A stretch of 64,000 nt of DNA from Nocardia sp. XZ_19_385 (lineage in GTDB: Bacteria > Actinomycetota > Actinomycetes > Mycobacteriales > Mycobacteriaceae). Made by a program: the position numbers and the translations under genes. The stretch spans positions 1-64,000 of the forward strand of contig NZ_JACVEE010000002.1 in assembly GCF_015355755.1 (NCBI RefSeq). Reading direction: 5' to 3'. Under the pieces are notes generated by a model. The model was given only the letters and a program-made list of their open reading frames with translations. It did no database searches and was not told the origin of the DNA. Numbering within the stretch: position 1 is the stretch's first letter; each line of letters opens with the position of its first letter. Positions 7,913 to 16,825 of the stretch are shown one piece after another.

Positions 7913-8485
7913 TCAGGGGACCGTCGGGGCTCGCGGCGTGACCGCCTCGCGCAGCTCAGTGGTGGCCTGGGCGATGAGCTCGGACAAGGTCGCGTCCGGG
8001 GCGGCCAGCCAGCGCGACGTGGCGCGCCGGGCGATCGCGATCGCCACGTCGATGATGAAGCGTGCCTCGCCAGGCTCGACGCCGCGGCGCTCGAGCGCCG
8101 GTACCAGTGCGCTGGCGATGTCGGCAAGCTTGATCAGGTCGCGTTCGGCAAGTGCTGGGCTGGTGGCGATCACTCCGACGCGGCGCAGCAGGAACTCGCG
8201 TGAGCGAAAGACCTCGTCGGCGGTCCCCAGCGCGGTCAGCAGTGCCTCGAACGGCGTGATGCCCGGGGCTGCCGCCTCGACCCGGGCGACGAGGTGGGTC
8301 TCGAGCTCGTTGTCGGCAAAAAGGACTTCTCTCTTATCGGGGAAGTAGCGATAGAAGGAGCGCTCGGTCAGACCGGCGGTACGCGCGATCTGCGCGACCG
8401 TGGTGCGTTCGAATCCCTGCGTCTCGAACAGTTCGAGCGCCGCGCGCTCGAGTCGGCCCTGTGCGTCGGACTCCCATCTCGGCAT
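7913..8485 (-). CDS. TetR-family repressor, 190 aa
   Basis: The start at 8485 (MPRWESDAQGRLERAALELF) leaves the canonical TetR N-terminus; earlier in-frame starts would run into the operator. The helix-turn-helix is TTVAQIARTAGLTERSFYRY, about residues 28-47. The C-terminal ligand domain ends RAPTVP. The gene is divergent from the oxidoreductase at 8567, with two matching palindromes between the starts. It therefore very likely represses itself and that gene until a small electrophile or related ligand binds. The ligand is unknown. Confidence 0.85.
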   Translation of the reverse strand: MPRWESDAQGRLERAALELFETQGFERTTVAQIARTAGLTERSFYRYFPDKREVLFADNELETHLVARVEAAAPGITPFEALLTALGTADEVFRSREFLLRRVGVIATSPALAERDLIKLADIASALVPALERRGVEPGEARFIIDVAIAIARRATSRWLAAPDATLSELIAQATTELREAVTPRAPTVP

Positions 8486-8496
8486 AGCCCCAAGCA

Positions 8497-8515
8497 TGAC
8501 AGCAGAGGCTGTCGT
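8497..8515. promoter_or_regulatory. Candidate TetR operator 1
   Basis: The half-sites TGACAGCA and GCTGTCGT form an imperfect inverted repeat just upstream of the TetR start at 8485. It shares the TGACA-n8-TGTC(A/G) pattern with the site at 8533-8550. Confidence 0.55.
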
Positions 8516-8532
8516 CGTGCTGCTAGGGTCAA

Positions 8533-8550
8533 TGACAACAGATGCTGTCA
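8533..8550. promoter_or_regulatory. Candidate TetR operator 2
   Basis: TGACAACAGATGCTGTCA has perfect 5 base half-sites (TGACA/TGTCA), further supported by an inner ACA..TGC core. It ends 16 bases before the oxidoreductase ATG and overlaps its likely promoter, the expected position for repression. Confidence 0.65.
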
Positions 8551-8566
8551 TCAATTGGAGATCGTC

Positions 8567-9520
8567 ATGAAGGCTCTACAGTTCGACCGATTCGGTTCCC
8601 CGGAAGTGATCGTGCTCCGTGACGTCCCGATGCCGGAGCCGGGACCCGGGCAGATCCGGATCGCGGTGCGGGCGTGCGGGCTGAACCCGGGCGACTGGGC
8701 GATGGTCGACGGCCTCCTCGCCGACCGGTTGCCGCCGCTGCCGCGCGGCCTCGGGCTCGAGGTCGCGGGCACCGTCGACGCGATCGGCGAGGGCGTCACC
8801 GGCGTCGAGATCGGCGACGGCGTGTTCGGCCCGGCGACCTTCGACGGCCCGACGGCCGGGGCCGCCGAATACGCGCTGATGGCGGCCTGGGCACGCATCC
8901 CCGAGGGCGTCACCACCGAGCAGGCCGCCGCACTGCCGATGGCGGCCGAGACGGCGTGGCACGCGCTCGACGACCTCGGCATCCAGCCGGGTGAGTTGCT
9001 GCTCGTCCACGGCGCAGGCTCCACCGTCGGCGAGGCTGCGGTGCGCTTCGCGCTACACCGGGGTATTCGGGTGATCGCCACCGCCGGGCCCGCACGAGCC
9101 GCCGCCCTGGAAGAAATCGGCGCCCAGGTGACCGGCTACGGCGACGGCATGGCCGACCGCGTCGCCGCTCTGGCCGCAGGCCCCGTCGACCGCGCCCTGG
9201 ACACGGCCCCGTCCGGCGGCCGGATCGACCGCGCGGACCAGGCCAGCCCGGCCGGTGGCTCACTGCCGACCCTCATCGAGCTGACCGGGGACCCCGACCG
9301 CGTCCTCACCGTCTCCGACTTCGCCGCCGCGGCCGAGCTGGGCGCCCGGATCACCCACATCGAGATGCGCTACGACCGGCTCGACGAGTTCGCCCGGCTG
9401 GCCGGCGAAGGTGTCCTGGCCGTATCGGTCGCCCGCAGCTACACCCTCGACCAGATCCACGAGGCTGCCGCACTCAGCCAATCCCGTCGGCCCGGCGGCA
9501 AGCTCACCCTCGTCCTGTGA
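8567..9520 (+). CDS. Zinc-independent MDR oxidoreductase (quinone reductase-like), 317 aa
   Basis: This is a medium-chain dehydrogenase/reductase that probably reduces quinones or enones with NADPH in the cytoplasm. The start at 8567 (MKALQFDRFGSPEVIVLRDV) matches the family N-terminus. Other signs are GLNPGDWAMVDG, a cofactor-binding segment LLVHGAGSTVGEAAVRFALH (about residues 143-162), and the usual C-terminal ending (SQSRRPGGKLTLVL). No structural zinc cysteines are seen, which fits the zinc-independent branch. It is divergent from a TetR gene with two shared operators between them, so it is probably induced by its substrate or a related toxic compound. Confidence 0.85.
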   Translation: MKALQFDRFGSPEVIVLRDVPMPEPGPGQIRIAVRACGLNPGDWAMVDGLLADRLPPLPRGLGLEVAGTVDAIGEGVTGVEIGDGVFGPATFDGPTAGAAEYALMAAWARIPEGVTTEQAAALPMAAETAWHALDDLGIQPGELLLVHGAGSTVGEAAVRFALHRGIRVIATAGPARAAALEEIGAQVTGYGDGMADRVAALAAGPVDRALDTAPSGGRIDRADQASPAGGSLPTLIELTGDPDRVLTVSDFAAAAELGARITHIEMRYDRLDEFARLAGEGVLAVSVARSYTLDQIHEAAALSQSRRPGGKLTLVL

Positions 9521-9801
9521 TCGCCTGGCCGCCTGGCCAAGCCATCCCGCTGCCCAACGAATACTGGGACAACCATCCACGCGAGCGGCGGCAGCAATGA
9601 TCGATTCCAACTCCGCTTCTCGGCTTTATCGTGCGTTCGCGCACCATCACCGCATCCAGGCAGCCACAGCTTGGTCCTCCCTGTTCGGACAGGTCGAAAT
9701 CGATTGGCGTGGAGAGAATCCCACCTTCCTCGCTTGATGGGTTGTTATGCGGCGCATGGGAACTACTCGGGCTCGGGGGCTGGATACGGGACAATTCAAC
9801 G

Positions 9802-10036
9802 GTGTTGATCGAACTACGGCGGGTCACCGAGGTTCCTGACGGGGCGTACCTCGCCGACATCTGGGACGTCCTTCGGTCACATCACGGTTCCGTGGTGCGG
9901 CGACCCGGCCGCTGAGCCCGGCGGACACCATGTCGAGTGGACGATCGACGAAGACATCGACTGGGGACGGAACACCGAGGCGGCTTTTGTTGCCGCTCCG
10001 GGGCGCGCGCTGTGCACGGATGCATTCCCACAATGA
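9802..10036 (+). pseudogene. Possible frameshifted hypothetical gene
   Basis: One frame reads VLIELRRVTEVPDGAYLADI and then loses coding character. An overlapping frame then continues with good character (GGHHVEWTIDEDIDWGRNTE onward) to a TGA at 10036. This looks like one gene with a frameshift near 9860-9900, but no start or family is evident. The rest of the 9521-10094 gap holds nothing I can support. Confidence 0.25.
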
Positions 10037-10094
10037 GATTCTGCCGTGGGACCGGCAACCCCCGAACCCTGCAGCACTGCCGTTCTGCACGCGA

Positions 10095-10916
10095 TCAGCC
10101 CGGAGCCATCCGGCTCAGGTGCTCCCATTCCTGATACAACCCGGCCCGGGTCCGGTCCAGTTCCAGGACCTGGTCGTAGGAGCGGCTACCGATGATCAAA
10201 CGCCGGGGCGGGTTCGGCAGTGCGGCCAATTCCAGGATCACAGGAGCGGCGGTGCTCGGATCCGGGCCTGTTTCCTCGCCCCACATCTCTTCGAGTTCGG
10301 TGCGCAGGGCGCCATAGGCCGCAATGGGTTCGGTCATCGTCATGCCCGCAGTGAACAAACCCGTTGCGTAACCGCCCATTTCGACGATCGTGACCTTGAT
10401 ACCGAGCCCATCGACCTCCATGGCCAGCGCTTCGCTCAGCGAGTCCAACGCCACCTTGCCGGCACCATAGAAACCGACCGTTGCCATGCCACCGGTGCTG
10501 CCCATCGAGGTGACCTGCAAGATTCGGCCGCAACCCTGCGCGCGCAGATACGGAAGCACCGCTTGGGCCACCCAGACGGCACCGAAAAAGTTGACGTCGA
10601 GATGAGCCCTGATCTGCTCCTCGGTGGCTTCCTCCACCATGCCGTAGAGCAACCCGCCGGCGTTGTTGACCACCACGTCGAGCTGTCCGAAAGCGTCGAA
10701 TGCCCGGCGCGCACCATCGAACACCGCCGCGCGGTCGGAGACATCCAGCGAAAACCGCACCAGGGCTTGCGGATACAGGGCGGCCAGATCGTCGAGGGGG
10801 TCGATGTTGCGAGCGACGGCGACCACGCGATCTCCCGCGCCCAAGGCCGCCTCGGTGAACGCGCGACCCAGACCCCGGGATGCACCGGTGATGAACCAAA
10901 CTTTGCCGGTTTTCAT
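10095..10916 (-). CDS. Short-chain dehydrogenase/reductase, 273 aa
   Basis: This is a classical SDR acting as an NAD(P)-dependent oxidoreductase on an unknown alcohol or ketone. It has the cofactor motif TGASRGLG (residues 10-17), NNAG near residue 88, a catalytic Ser in the TSMGSTGGMA segment and the YxxxK motif as YGAGK. The cytosolic protein has the usual family length. It is divergent from the TetR at 11030 across a 113 base gap with an imperfect inverted repeat, so regulation by that TetR is likely. It is the second oxidoreductase/TetR pair within 4 kb. Confidence 0.9.
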   Translation of the reverse strand: MKTGKVWFITGASRGLGRAFTEAALGAGDRVVAVARNIDPLDDLAALYPQALVRFSLDVSDRAAVFDGARRAFDAFGQLDVVVNNAGGLLYGMVEEATEEQIRAHLDVNFFGAVWVAQAVLPYLRAQGCGRILQVTSMGSTGGMATVGFYGAGKVALDSLSEALAMEVDGLGIKVTIVEMGGYATGLFTAGMTMTEPIAAYGALRTELEEMWGEETGPDPSTAAPVILELAALPNPPRRLIIGSRSYDQVLELDRTRAGLYQEWEHLSRMAPG

Positions 10917-10936
10917 ACGGCCTCCTGCCTTTATGT

Positions 10937-11002
10937 GAGACGGAACGTATCGGTTCGATTACCTTGCCGGAAGCCATAGTCCGTTGTCAAACGAACCGTC
11001 TC
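10937..11002. promoter_or_regulatory. Divergent promoter region with spaced inverted repeat
   Basis: GAGACGGAACG (10937-10947) and CGAACCGTCTC (10992-11002) are inverted with 9 of 11 matches. They flank the space between the SDR and TetR starts. They could be half-sites bound by the TetR product, but the wide spacing makes this tentative. Confidence 0.3.
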
Positions 11003-11029
11003 GTCTCGCCAACCTGATATGCTGCACTC

Positions 11030-11629
11030 ATGACCGATGCCCGGCACCCGGAGAACTCGCGGCGCAGCGAACGCTCGCGCCAAGCCATCCTCGCGGCGAC
11101 CCGCGCACTGATCTCCGAGCTCGGCTACGCGAAGGTCTCTATCGAGGCCATCGCGGCACGCGCCGGGGTGGGCAAACAGACGATCTACCGGTGGTGGCCG
11201 TCCAAGGGCGCCGTCATCTTCGATTCGTTCCTGGCGCTGAGCACCGAAGGCGACGGGCAGCAGATCGAGCTGCCCGACACCGGCGACATCGAGGCCGACC
11301 TCAAACTGGTCATGCGGGCCACGGCCGCCGAGTTCGCCGACCCGAACTTCGAACGTCCGATTCGCGCGCTCGAAACCGAGATCATCAACGACCCCGAACT
11401 CGCTGCCCAGTTCCACGAGAAGCTCGAGCGCCCGGTGGACGAAGCCAAGAAGGCCCGCTTGCGCAGCGCACAACTGGCAGGCCAACTCGCTACCGACGCC
11501 GATCTCGACCTGGTCCTGGAAGTGCTCTACGCCCCGCTGTTTCAACGGTGGCTGCATCGCTCCGGGCCGCTCACCGCCGAGTACGCCGATTCCCTGGTCG
11601 ACATCACGTTGCGGGCATTCCGGGCCTGA
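11030..11629 (+). CDS. TetR-family regulator, 199 aa
   Basis: The N-terminal DNA-binding domain contains IEAIAARAGVGKQTIYRWWP (about residues 41-60), the common TetR helix-turn-helix with an IYRWW recognition helix. The C-terminal part (EADLKLVMRATAAEFADP onward to AFRA) is of the TetR_C_11-like type. The gene is divergent from the SDR at 10095-10916, so it probably controls that gene and itself. Its ligand is unknown. The start at 11030 gives MTDARHPENSRRSERSRQAI, the usual length before the HTH. Confidence 0.85.
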   Translation: MTDARHPENSRRSERSRQAILAATRALISELGYAKVSIEAIAARAGVGKQTIYRWWPSKGAVIFDSFLALSTEGDGQQIELPDTGDIEADLKLVMRATAAEFADPNFERPIRALETEIINDPELAAQFHEKLERPVDEAKKARLRSAQLAGQLATDADLDLVLEVLYAPLFQRWLHRSGPLTAEYADSLVDITLRAFRA

Positions 11630-11948
11630 GCAGCTAATTCCAATGCCGCTGGCCAGGACCCGGGGTTCGGTTTCAGCAGTTCGCGACTTACGTGCTGACC
11701 GGTACCAGTCCGATACCGATCATGCCAGGCGCGAGCGCAGGCTCGGTTATCGCGGCCGAGTCGCGGTGAGCGTCTTCCCGCTCGACGAATGGACGGCCGA
11801 ACAGCCATCGGGAACAAGGCCGCTCCCCCAACCCCAGCCCACCGAACAACAGATCCGTGACCTACTTGCGGGAACCTGCGCTGACATCGGCAGAGGCGGA
11901 TGTTCTGAACACTCGACTCTGGCCGGCCGTCACCGCCTCGTGTCCGCT

Positions 11949-12573
11949 TCACTCCGAGAGTGTCACTGTCACATCGGTGTTGATATAGCCAGCACCTTCG
12001 GAGCCCCAATGGCAGACGAGGTTGGTGACATCGCCCATGATGGCGGCGCGCTGGAATGTGGTGATCGACTCGCCGGCCACCAGGGGCGGCAGGCTCTGCC
12101 AGGTCGCCTTACGCTCGGAGTTCTGGTTCGCGGCGAAATCGGAGGTCCAGCCGCTGTCGCCACTTTTGATCAGCGGTGGCGAACCCTGTGGGGACGTACA
12201 CCCTTGCGGGGGAACGGGCAGGTCCGTCTCCGGGCTCCATACTTCGCCCGGTGGCTGGTCCGCGGCCGTCAGGAACGCCGCCGATGCCCGCGCTCGCTCG
12301 TGGCCTTCCTGTGTCAGCGAGGCATCGACCACAGCGATTCGCGATCCCTGACGAACTACGGTGCTGGACAGATCGAAAGCGGCGTTCGATACGGGCTGAT
12401 ACAGGTCGACCGTGAGCCGGGCAGGGGTGAAACCATCAGGGCAGCGCGTTTCGAGTTCGCGGGCCAGCAGCCCACAGATTCCGGTCCCGCTCAATCTGCT
12501 CGGAGCCCACGGGCTGACCGCCAGCCGCTCGGCCCGCGAGCCGGTCCCCGTCCCAGCTGAAGAAGCTCACCAT
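11949..12573 (-). pseudogene. Frameshifted, C-terminally truncated acyl-CoA thioesterase-like gene
   Basis: An ATG at 12573 opens MVSFFSWDGDRLAGRAAG. The homologous continuation AVSPWAPSRLSGTGICGLLA lies in a different frame from about 12520 to the stop at 11949 (12573 and 12494 differ by 79, not a multiple of 3). The second part carries typical hot-dog thioesterase-family text (GFTPARLTVDLYQPVS, then GAGYINTDVTVTLSE). It ends abruptly at a stop where related proteins usually continue. Both lesions argue that it is no longer a functional gene. A sequencing error at the frameshift would remove only one of them. Confidence 0.6.
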
Positions 12574-12911
12574 CTAGTCGATTCCCCTCACACTCTCACG
12601 ACACAGAAGTGAAACACGTTATAGCTAGAGTCAATTCATAGCTCGGCGTTCTGCCGAACCGACTACTGAACCTGTGGATCTGGCGCACGACATACGCGCT
12701 CGTCGGCAAAAGCGTGCGTTCGCGAACGCACGATCAGCGGTGCGGGCGCCGGACAGACCGCGTGCGAGTGGCCGCGCCACCACAGTGGATGCGGTCAGCG
12801 GCTCCCCGATCGTGTCGAACACTCGAAGTCATGGGCTCGGGCCGCCGTTCCTGTGTGGCATGCTTGCACGGTCAATTGTTGCGAAAAGCATTGCGGAAGA
12901 AGGTTTTTACT

Positions 12912-13340
12912 GTGACTGTCACCAACCGGCCGGGTTTCGTGCTCGCGGCACTCGGCGCCGTGACGTGCGCGGTGGTGCTCGGCGCGCCACAGGCCAGTGC
13001 CGCGGTAACCAACCTCGAGATCGTGCCGAACGCCGCGGACTGCTCCTACACCATCACCGCGACCGCGCAGCCGGGTACCGCGGTGTCGTTCTTCGACACC
13101 GATGACAAGGGTTTCGGCACCCGCGACACATTCCAGCCGGATACCCCTGCAGTCGACGCCTCCGGGAAGGCGACCACAACATGGAAGCCGGGCACGAAGG
13201 GACAGCACAAGATCTACGCGCAGGAGTCACCGACTGCCGATGCCACCTTCACCCAGATAGTCAACGTCGATCAGAACCCCACCTGCGGCAAGCCGTCGAC
13301 CGGTAGCGCAGGTCTCCCGAGCATCCCGGGTATCGGCTGA
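12912..13340 (+). CDS. Small secreted protein with Ig-like fold character, 142 aa
   Basis: The GTG at 12912 has an AGAAGG ribosome site about 9 bases upstream. A signal peptide (VTVTNRPGFVLAALGAVTCA onward to QASA) covers about residues 1-32. The mature part is about 110 residues, rich in Thr/Ala/Asp, with two Cys (NAADCSY and NPTCGKP) placed to form one disulfide. The alternation TAQPGTAVSFFDTDDKGF and KATTTWKPGTKGQ suggests a beta-sandwich. The C-terminus is a flexible GSAGLPSIPGIG. Similar small exported proteins are common in Nocardia. Function is unknown; an envelope or extracellular role is inferred. Confidence 0.7.
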   Translation: MTVTNRPGFVLAALGAVTCAVVLGAPQASAAVTNLEIVPNAADCSYTITATAQPGTAVSFFDTDDKGFGTRDTFQPDTPAVDASGKATTTWKPGTKGQHKIYAQESPTADATFTQIVNVDQNPTCGKPSTGSAGLPSIPGIG

Positions 13341-13353
13341 TCCGAAAGGCGCG

Positions 13354-13379
13354 CACCCGGCAGTGCATGCCGCCGGGTG
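13354..13379 (+). terminator. Hairpin after the secreted protein gene
   Basis: CACCCGGC and GCCGGGTG form an 8 bp stem with a 10 base loop, 13 bases after the stop at 13340. No T-run follows, as is usual for actinobacterial terminators. Confidence 0.6.
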
Positions 13380-13717
13380 TTCGCTGGCCGAGAAAGTGGC
13401 GTGGTTTCGGGTCGGGATGTCGTTACCACGGCCGAAACGTACGAAATCCCACCGAATTGGGACTGGCAACGTCCGCCACACCGCGGATCTGCTGTGCGGA
13501 TGAGCTTTTCGGCTTTGTCGGTGTCGACCATCTGATTGCCGTGTCGAAGCGATTGAGGATCGGCTCGTCGGAAGTCTCTGTGTTCGGAACTTGTGATCGT
13601 GCGTTGCGGATGATCGAGATCGTCTGTGTCCGTTGATCTCCAGGCGCTGCCGTATGGCCAGTCGAACCGCGCACCACGCGGCAATAGCGGACGGTTCCCC
13701 TCATGGAACGCACCAGA

Positions 13718-14314
13718 TCAGGCGAGCTGCGACGGAAGACCCCGGTCGTAGATCGCGAGTATGTCGGTTGCGTTCGACAGTGCGTTGATGACGGCTGCTG
13801 CCGGGCTGTGGTGAAGCTCTGGATAGTCGACTTCGCCGAGTGCGGGGTCGACGGGGAATGCGAGCCGTTCCTCGCCCAGCGAGAATTCCGCCGAGACATC
13901 GGCACGGTTGCCGCGGGGGTCTTGCCGATGCCAGGCGCCTTCGAGGTGCACGGCAACCAGACCGTGGAGAACGTGGCCGTCCCCATGAGTCAATCGCTGG
14001 TAGCACAGCGCGGTGGGGATTCCGTTGCCTCGCAGAATGGCGGCGAGCAGATGAGATTTCGCGTAGCAGAGGCCCACTCGCTGGTCGAGAACTTCCGAAG
14101 CGCGCAGCGTCACGCGAGGGTCGCGCGCGTCGTAGGAGTGTGCGACGTTGTCTCGTACCCACTCGAATGCCTTTCGAGCGCAATCGGTCTCACCGTCCGA
14201 TCCAGACCGAAGCTCCGCTCCCAACGCGCGAACCTCCGGGTGGTCGACCTCGATGATCGGGCCGCCTGCCAGATAGGTAGACGGGGCCAACGCGGACAGC
14301 GGTGAAAACGACAT
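13718..14314 (-). CDS. Transglutaminase-like cysteine protease-fold protein, 198 aa
   Basis: The core transglutaminase signature is present. The catalytic Cys is in RVGLCYAKSHLLAAILR (about residue 82), the His in LHGLVAVHLEG (about 117) and the Asp in HRQDPRGN (about 132), with the usual spacing. The N-terminal part (AFEWVRDNVAHSYDARDPRV) also fits. Bacterial members are often peptidases or amide-forming enzymes rather than true transglutaminases. No signal peptide is seen, so a cytoplasmic role is likely. The gene is isolated: 377 bases from the previous gene on one side and a 765 base gene-free stretch (14315-15079) on the other, in which I see nothing convincing. Confidence 0.8.
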   Translation of the reverse strand: MSFSPLSALAPSTYLAGGPIIEVDHPEVRALGAELRSGSDGETDCARKAFEWVRDNVAHSYDARDPRVTLRASEVLDQRVGLCYAKSHLLAAILRGNGIPTALCYQRLTHGDGHVLHGLVAVHLEGAWHRQDPRGNRADVSAEFSLGEERLAFPVDPALGEVDYPELHHSPAAAVINALSNATDILAIYDRGLPSQLA

Positions 14315-15079
14315 GTCCGCACCTTAGAACGATCGACTCCTGCTAGGCATCCTGTAATCGGTGCGGGCTGGCGCGTTGCTGACGCTGAGATGATCTCTGC
14401 CGGTTGGTCTTCCACGGACCCGCGCCGGCCGCTCGTGCTGACCCTCGACGGCGAGGGCTGAGCGCTCCCAGGAACGCGCAGCAGCACCAGGATGGCGCCA
14501 GAGGGCGAGATGCGATCACACCGAAGGCGGGCGGGTGCGCGGAACCGCTGGTGAAGACCGTCGCGGTCACACTCACTGAACCAAAGGCCCTGTCGGCAGC
14601 ACCACTAGCGGCCCACCCGGCAACATGAGCGCATGCATTCACAAAACCAGCATCAACCCAGCAGAGGTTCAAGCCGAGAATGGAACTTCACGAACGACGT
14701 GAGATACATCGAAGGGCCAGAAGGCGAACAGTCCGGCACGAACTATCCAGCGTCATAAATGAACTCCTACTCTGGGCTCACCCGAGCCTCACCAATCCAG
14801 AGACCGGGAACAACGACGACGATTCGACGACGACGAGGTAGTCCACCAGCCACGTCGCGCCGACCGAGCAGTTTCGTACCTGCCACACCCCGAGCGAGCT
14901 TCAGACCCCTACAACCCGGTTGCGCTCGGCCAATCCGTCCTGCTTGATCAACCCCCGACCCATGGGCGACTCGAACCGACACCGTCGCGACCGGCTGTTT
15001 CAAGCTTTACAGCTCACAAACCTATGCTCGACCACACCGCAGAAACCCACTCCTAGCTGCGACTGTCCAGAAGTCCTTC

Positions 15080-15122
15080 GTGCCCCCAGTCGGACTCGAA
15101 CCGACACTTGGCGGATTTTAAG
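15080..15122 (-). repeat. Attachment-site repeat: displaced 3' half of tRNA-Leu(UAA)
   Basis: These 43 bases are identical to 18855-18897, which form the 3' half of the intact tRNA-Leu. Identity ends abruptly at 15122 inside the anticodon arm, and the remaining 5' half is absent. This is the footprint expected at the far end of an element integrated into a tRNA 3' end. Confidence 0.85.
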
Positions 15123-15589
15123 ATCGCCTACTTGAAAAACTGCTGGTCACGGCATCGTTGGTGATCGTTGGCTGAGTTGGACGACCTGCGGAAACGCCCG
15201 TTTATAGCGTTGGAGCCGTTGGTGACATCAGGAGCTACTGCGGACCGGATTCGGACTGATTGCCATGTTGATGATGAACATCGTCCTGGGGCGTTTGCGG
15301 GAGCGGGTAGGCATTGGGTCAATGGGCTGACCTGGCGATTGTCACTTGCAGCGTTGGCAGGAAAGGGCTCCGAGTGTGGCCGCTGCGTACGGTCTGCGTA
15401 CCGCCCGGCACCTACTTTCCCCGCTTCCTCATACTGGCCATCCTGTGCTGAGGGAAGGGTCAGTCAAGGGTGGCCACGGCCATCGCGTAGCGACGCGCAG
15501 CGCCCTTTACTTGCCCGTACTGAAGTCAGATACTCGGGCCATTGGAGGAGGCGGGACTCTGACTAACCCAGTTCGGCGCGGTCGGTTGG

Positions 15590-15919
15590 CTACTTCGAAC
15601 CGCCTCTGAACGCGTCACCCCAGGTCCGCTCCCACCAGGGACGGGTCTTGGGAAACAATCGCAGGGGCAGCATCAGCAACGCGAGTGCGAGGAACAACCA
15701 AGCGAGAGCACTTGCGAGTAGCGGAGGCGTAATGGCAAGTAGGCACGTGGTGGTTACAGCCACTAGCAACGCGAACAAGGGCCACTGGCCATGGTCCCAA
15801 GCCCAGAGAACGCCGATGAGGGAACTGCCGCCGATCCAGAAGACCAGCGGGAATAGGCACCCCGATGAATCTGACCAGTTGAGCCATTTGTCCAGCCAGC
15901 GAGTCTTCGTTTCGGCCAT
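15590..15919 (-). CDS. Small membrane protein, 109 aa
   Basis: The start at 15919 (MAETKTRWLDKWLNWSDSSG) has a GGGGG-type ribosome site; the frame upstream of it is unlikely to be coding. Three to four hydrophobic segments follow (about 20-38, 44-62 and 66-92). The tail contains Trp and Arg (TRPWWERTWGDAF). It lies in the tRNA-Leu element, close to the displaced attachment repeat. It could be a cargo protein of unknown role; nothing links it to a known family. Confidence 0.55.
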   Translation of the reverse strand: MAETKTRWLDKWLNWSDSSGCLFPLVFWIGGSSLIGVLWAWDHGQWPLFALLVAVTTTCLLAITPPLLASALAWLFLALALLMLPLRLFPKTRPWWERTWGDAFRGGSK

Positions 15920-15984
15920 GTTGGACCCCCATATCATCGAACACCACTGACAATACTGGATGTTTCCTGAGCGATAACCACCGA

Positions 15985-16021
15985 GATGCCCGCAGCGGGA
16001 GAGGATTTCGCTGCGGGCATC
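15985..16021 (-). terminator. Perfect 13 bp inverted repeat, likely terminator
   Basis: GATGCCCGCAGCG (15985-15997) and CGCTGCGGGCATC (16009-16021) pair perfectly around an 11 base loop. The hairpin lies 82 bases downstream of the minus-strand zinc-ribbon gene and upstream of the next minus-strand gene, so it probably ends transcription of the former. Confidence 0.6.
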
Positions 16022-16103
16022 GTCGTGTCCCGGGCCTGGGAACCGTCGCCGTTGACGGTCCCGCTGTCCGGCGTCGTTGCCGGTTGCCCGAGAGCTCCCG
16101 AGG

Positions 16104-16271
16104 TCAGTAGGTGTAGTCGTCGGCGTCGCCTTCGAGGTGGGCCAGGTACTCGGCGAAGCAGGCATTGCAGATGAGGTCGATCTTGTCGTGGGGTGCGTTG
16201 ACCGGCCAGGTCTTGATCACGAACTCTCGGCAGTAGCCGCATCGGGTGGGGGTGATGAGGTTGGTGGCCAT
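16104..16271 (-). CDS. Small zinc-ribbon protein, 55 aa
   Basis: A short gene with ATG at 16271 and TGA at 16104-16106. The protein starts MATNLITPTRCGYCREFVIK, has a CGYC knuckle near residue 11 and a second CNAC knuckle near residue 36, and ends with an acidic tail DADDYTY. Two CxxC pairs 22 residues apart fit a single zinc ribbon. A GGAA-type ribosome site precedes the start. It is cargo of the tRNA-Leu element. Such small ribbons are often DNA- or RNA-binding accessory proteins of mobile elements. The role here is unknown. Confidence 0.7.
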   Translation of the reverse strand: MATNLITPTRCGYCREFVIKTWPVNAPHDKIDLICNACFAEYLAHLEGDADDYTY

Positions 16272-16825
16272 GATGAGGGGTTCCTTTCCGCTCGGTTGGT
16301 CTGGCGGAGGACGGCTCGATCACGGATGTGGCGGGTGTCCAGGGTGGACGTATGTCCATCACGCTGTGACGCGTAGCGCCCTGGATTCCTGGCTCAGGCG
16401 TGATAGTCCTCGATTCGACAGACCGGACCGAGCGGAGAGGAACCATCGCCGCGCCGACATGCCCGCGGTGACCTGCTCGGATGCTCGGATTCCTGGGACG
16501 GGACCACAGCCAGATGACCGGGCTGGGCGCCGGCCGATTCGTGGACGGCTGCGGGAGGTAAGTCCGGTAGGGCAGACGAAGCGCCCACACTTCCCGGTCG
16601 TTGAAAGAAGTGGCCAGACAGGAACAGTGGGCGATGCTTCCACGTTGCCAGGGCGGGCCGACGCGCCCAACGCTCCCCGCGCGCTGGAGCGCAGCGGAAG
16701 CGGGCGGGAGGTGCGGTGCCGCGTGGCGGGCCCGCACGGCGGCGTGAAGCGCCGCCTCTTGATCCTGTATGGCTGAATTCGGCAGTGCCCCGCGAAAGTC
16801 GCGCGCTGCCGGGAGAATTGCCGCC

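Noticed and set aside
14940..15010. Possible further tRNA fragment (GACTCGAACCGACAC block)
   Set aside because: Only the 15 base T-loop block matches the tRNA-Leu sequence at 18856; flanks do not fold into a tRNA arm. Too short to call.
15168..15566. 132-codon plus-strand ORF inside the tRNA-Leu element
   Set aside because: Arg/Ser/Pro-rich text without domain character; no plausible ribosome site. Treated as non-coding.
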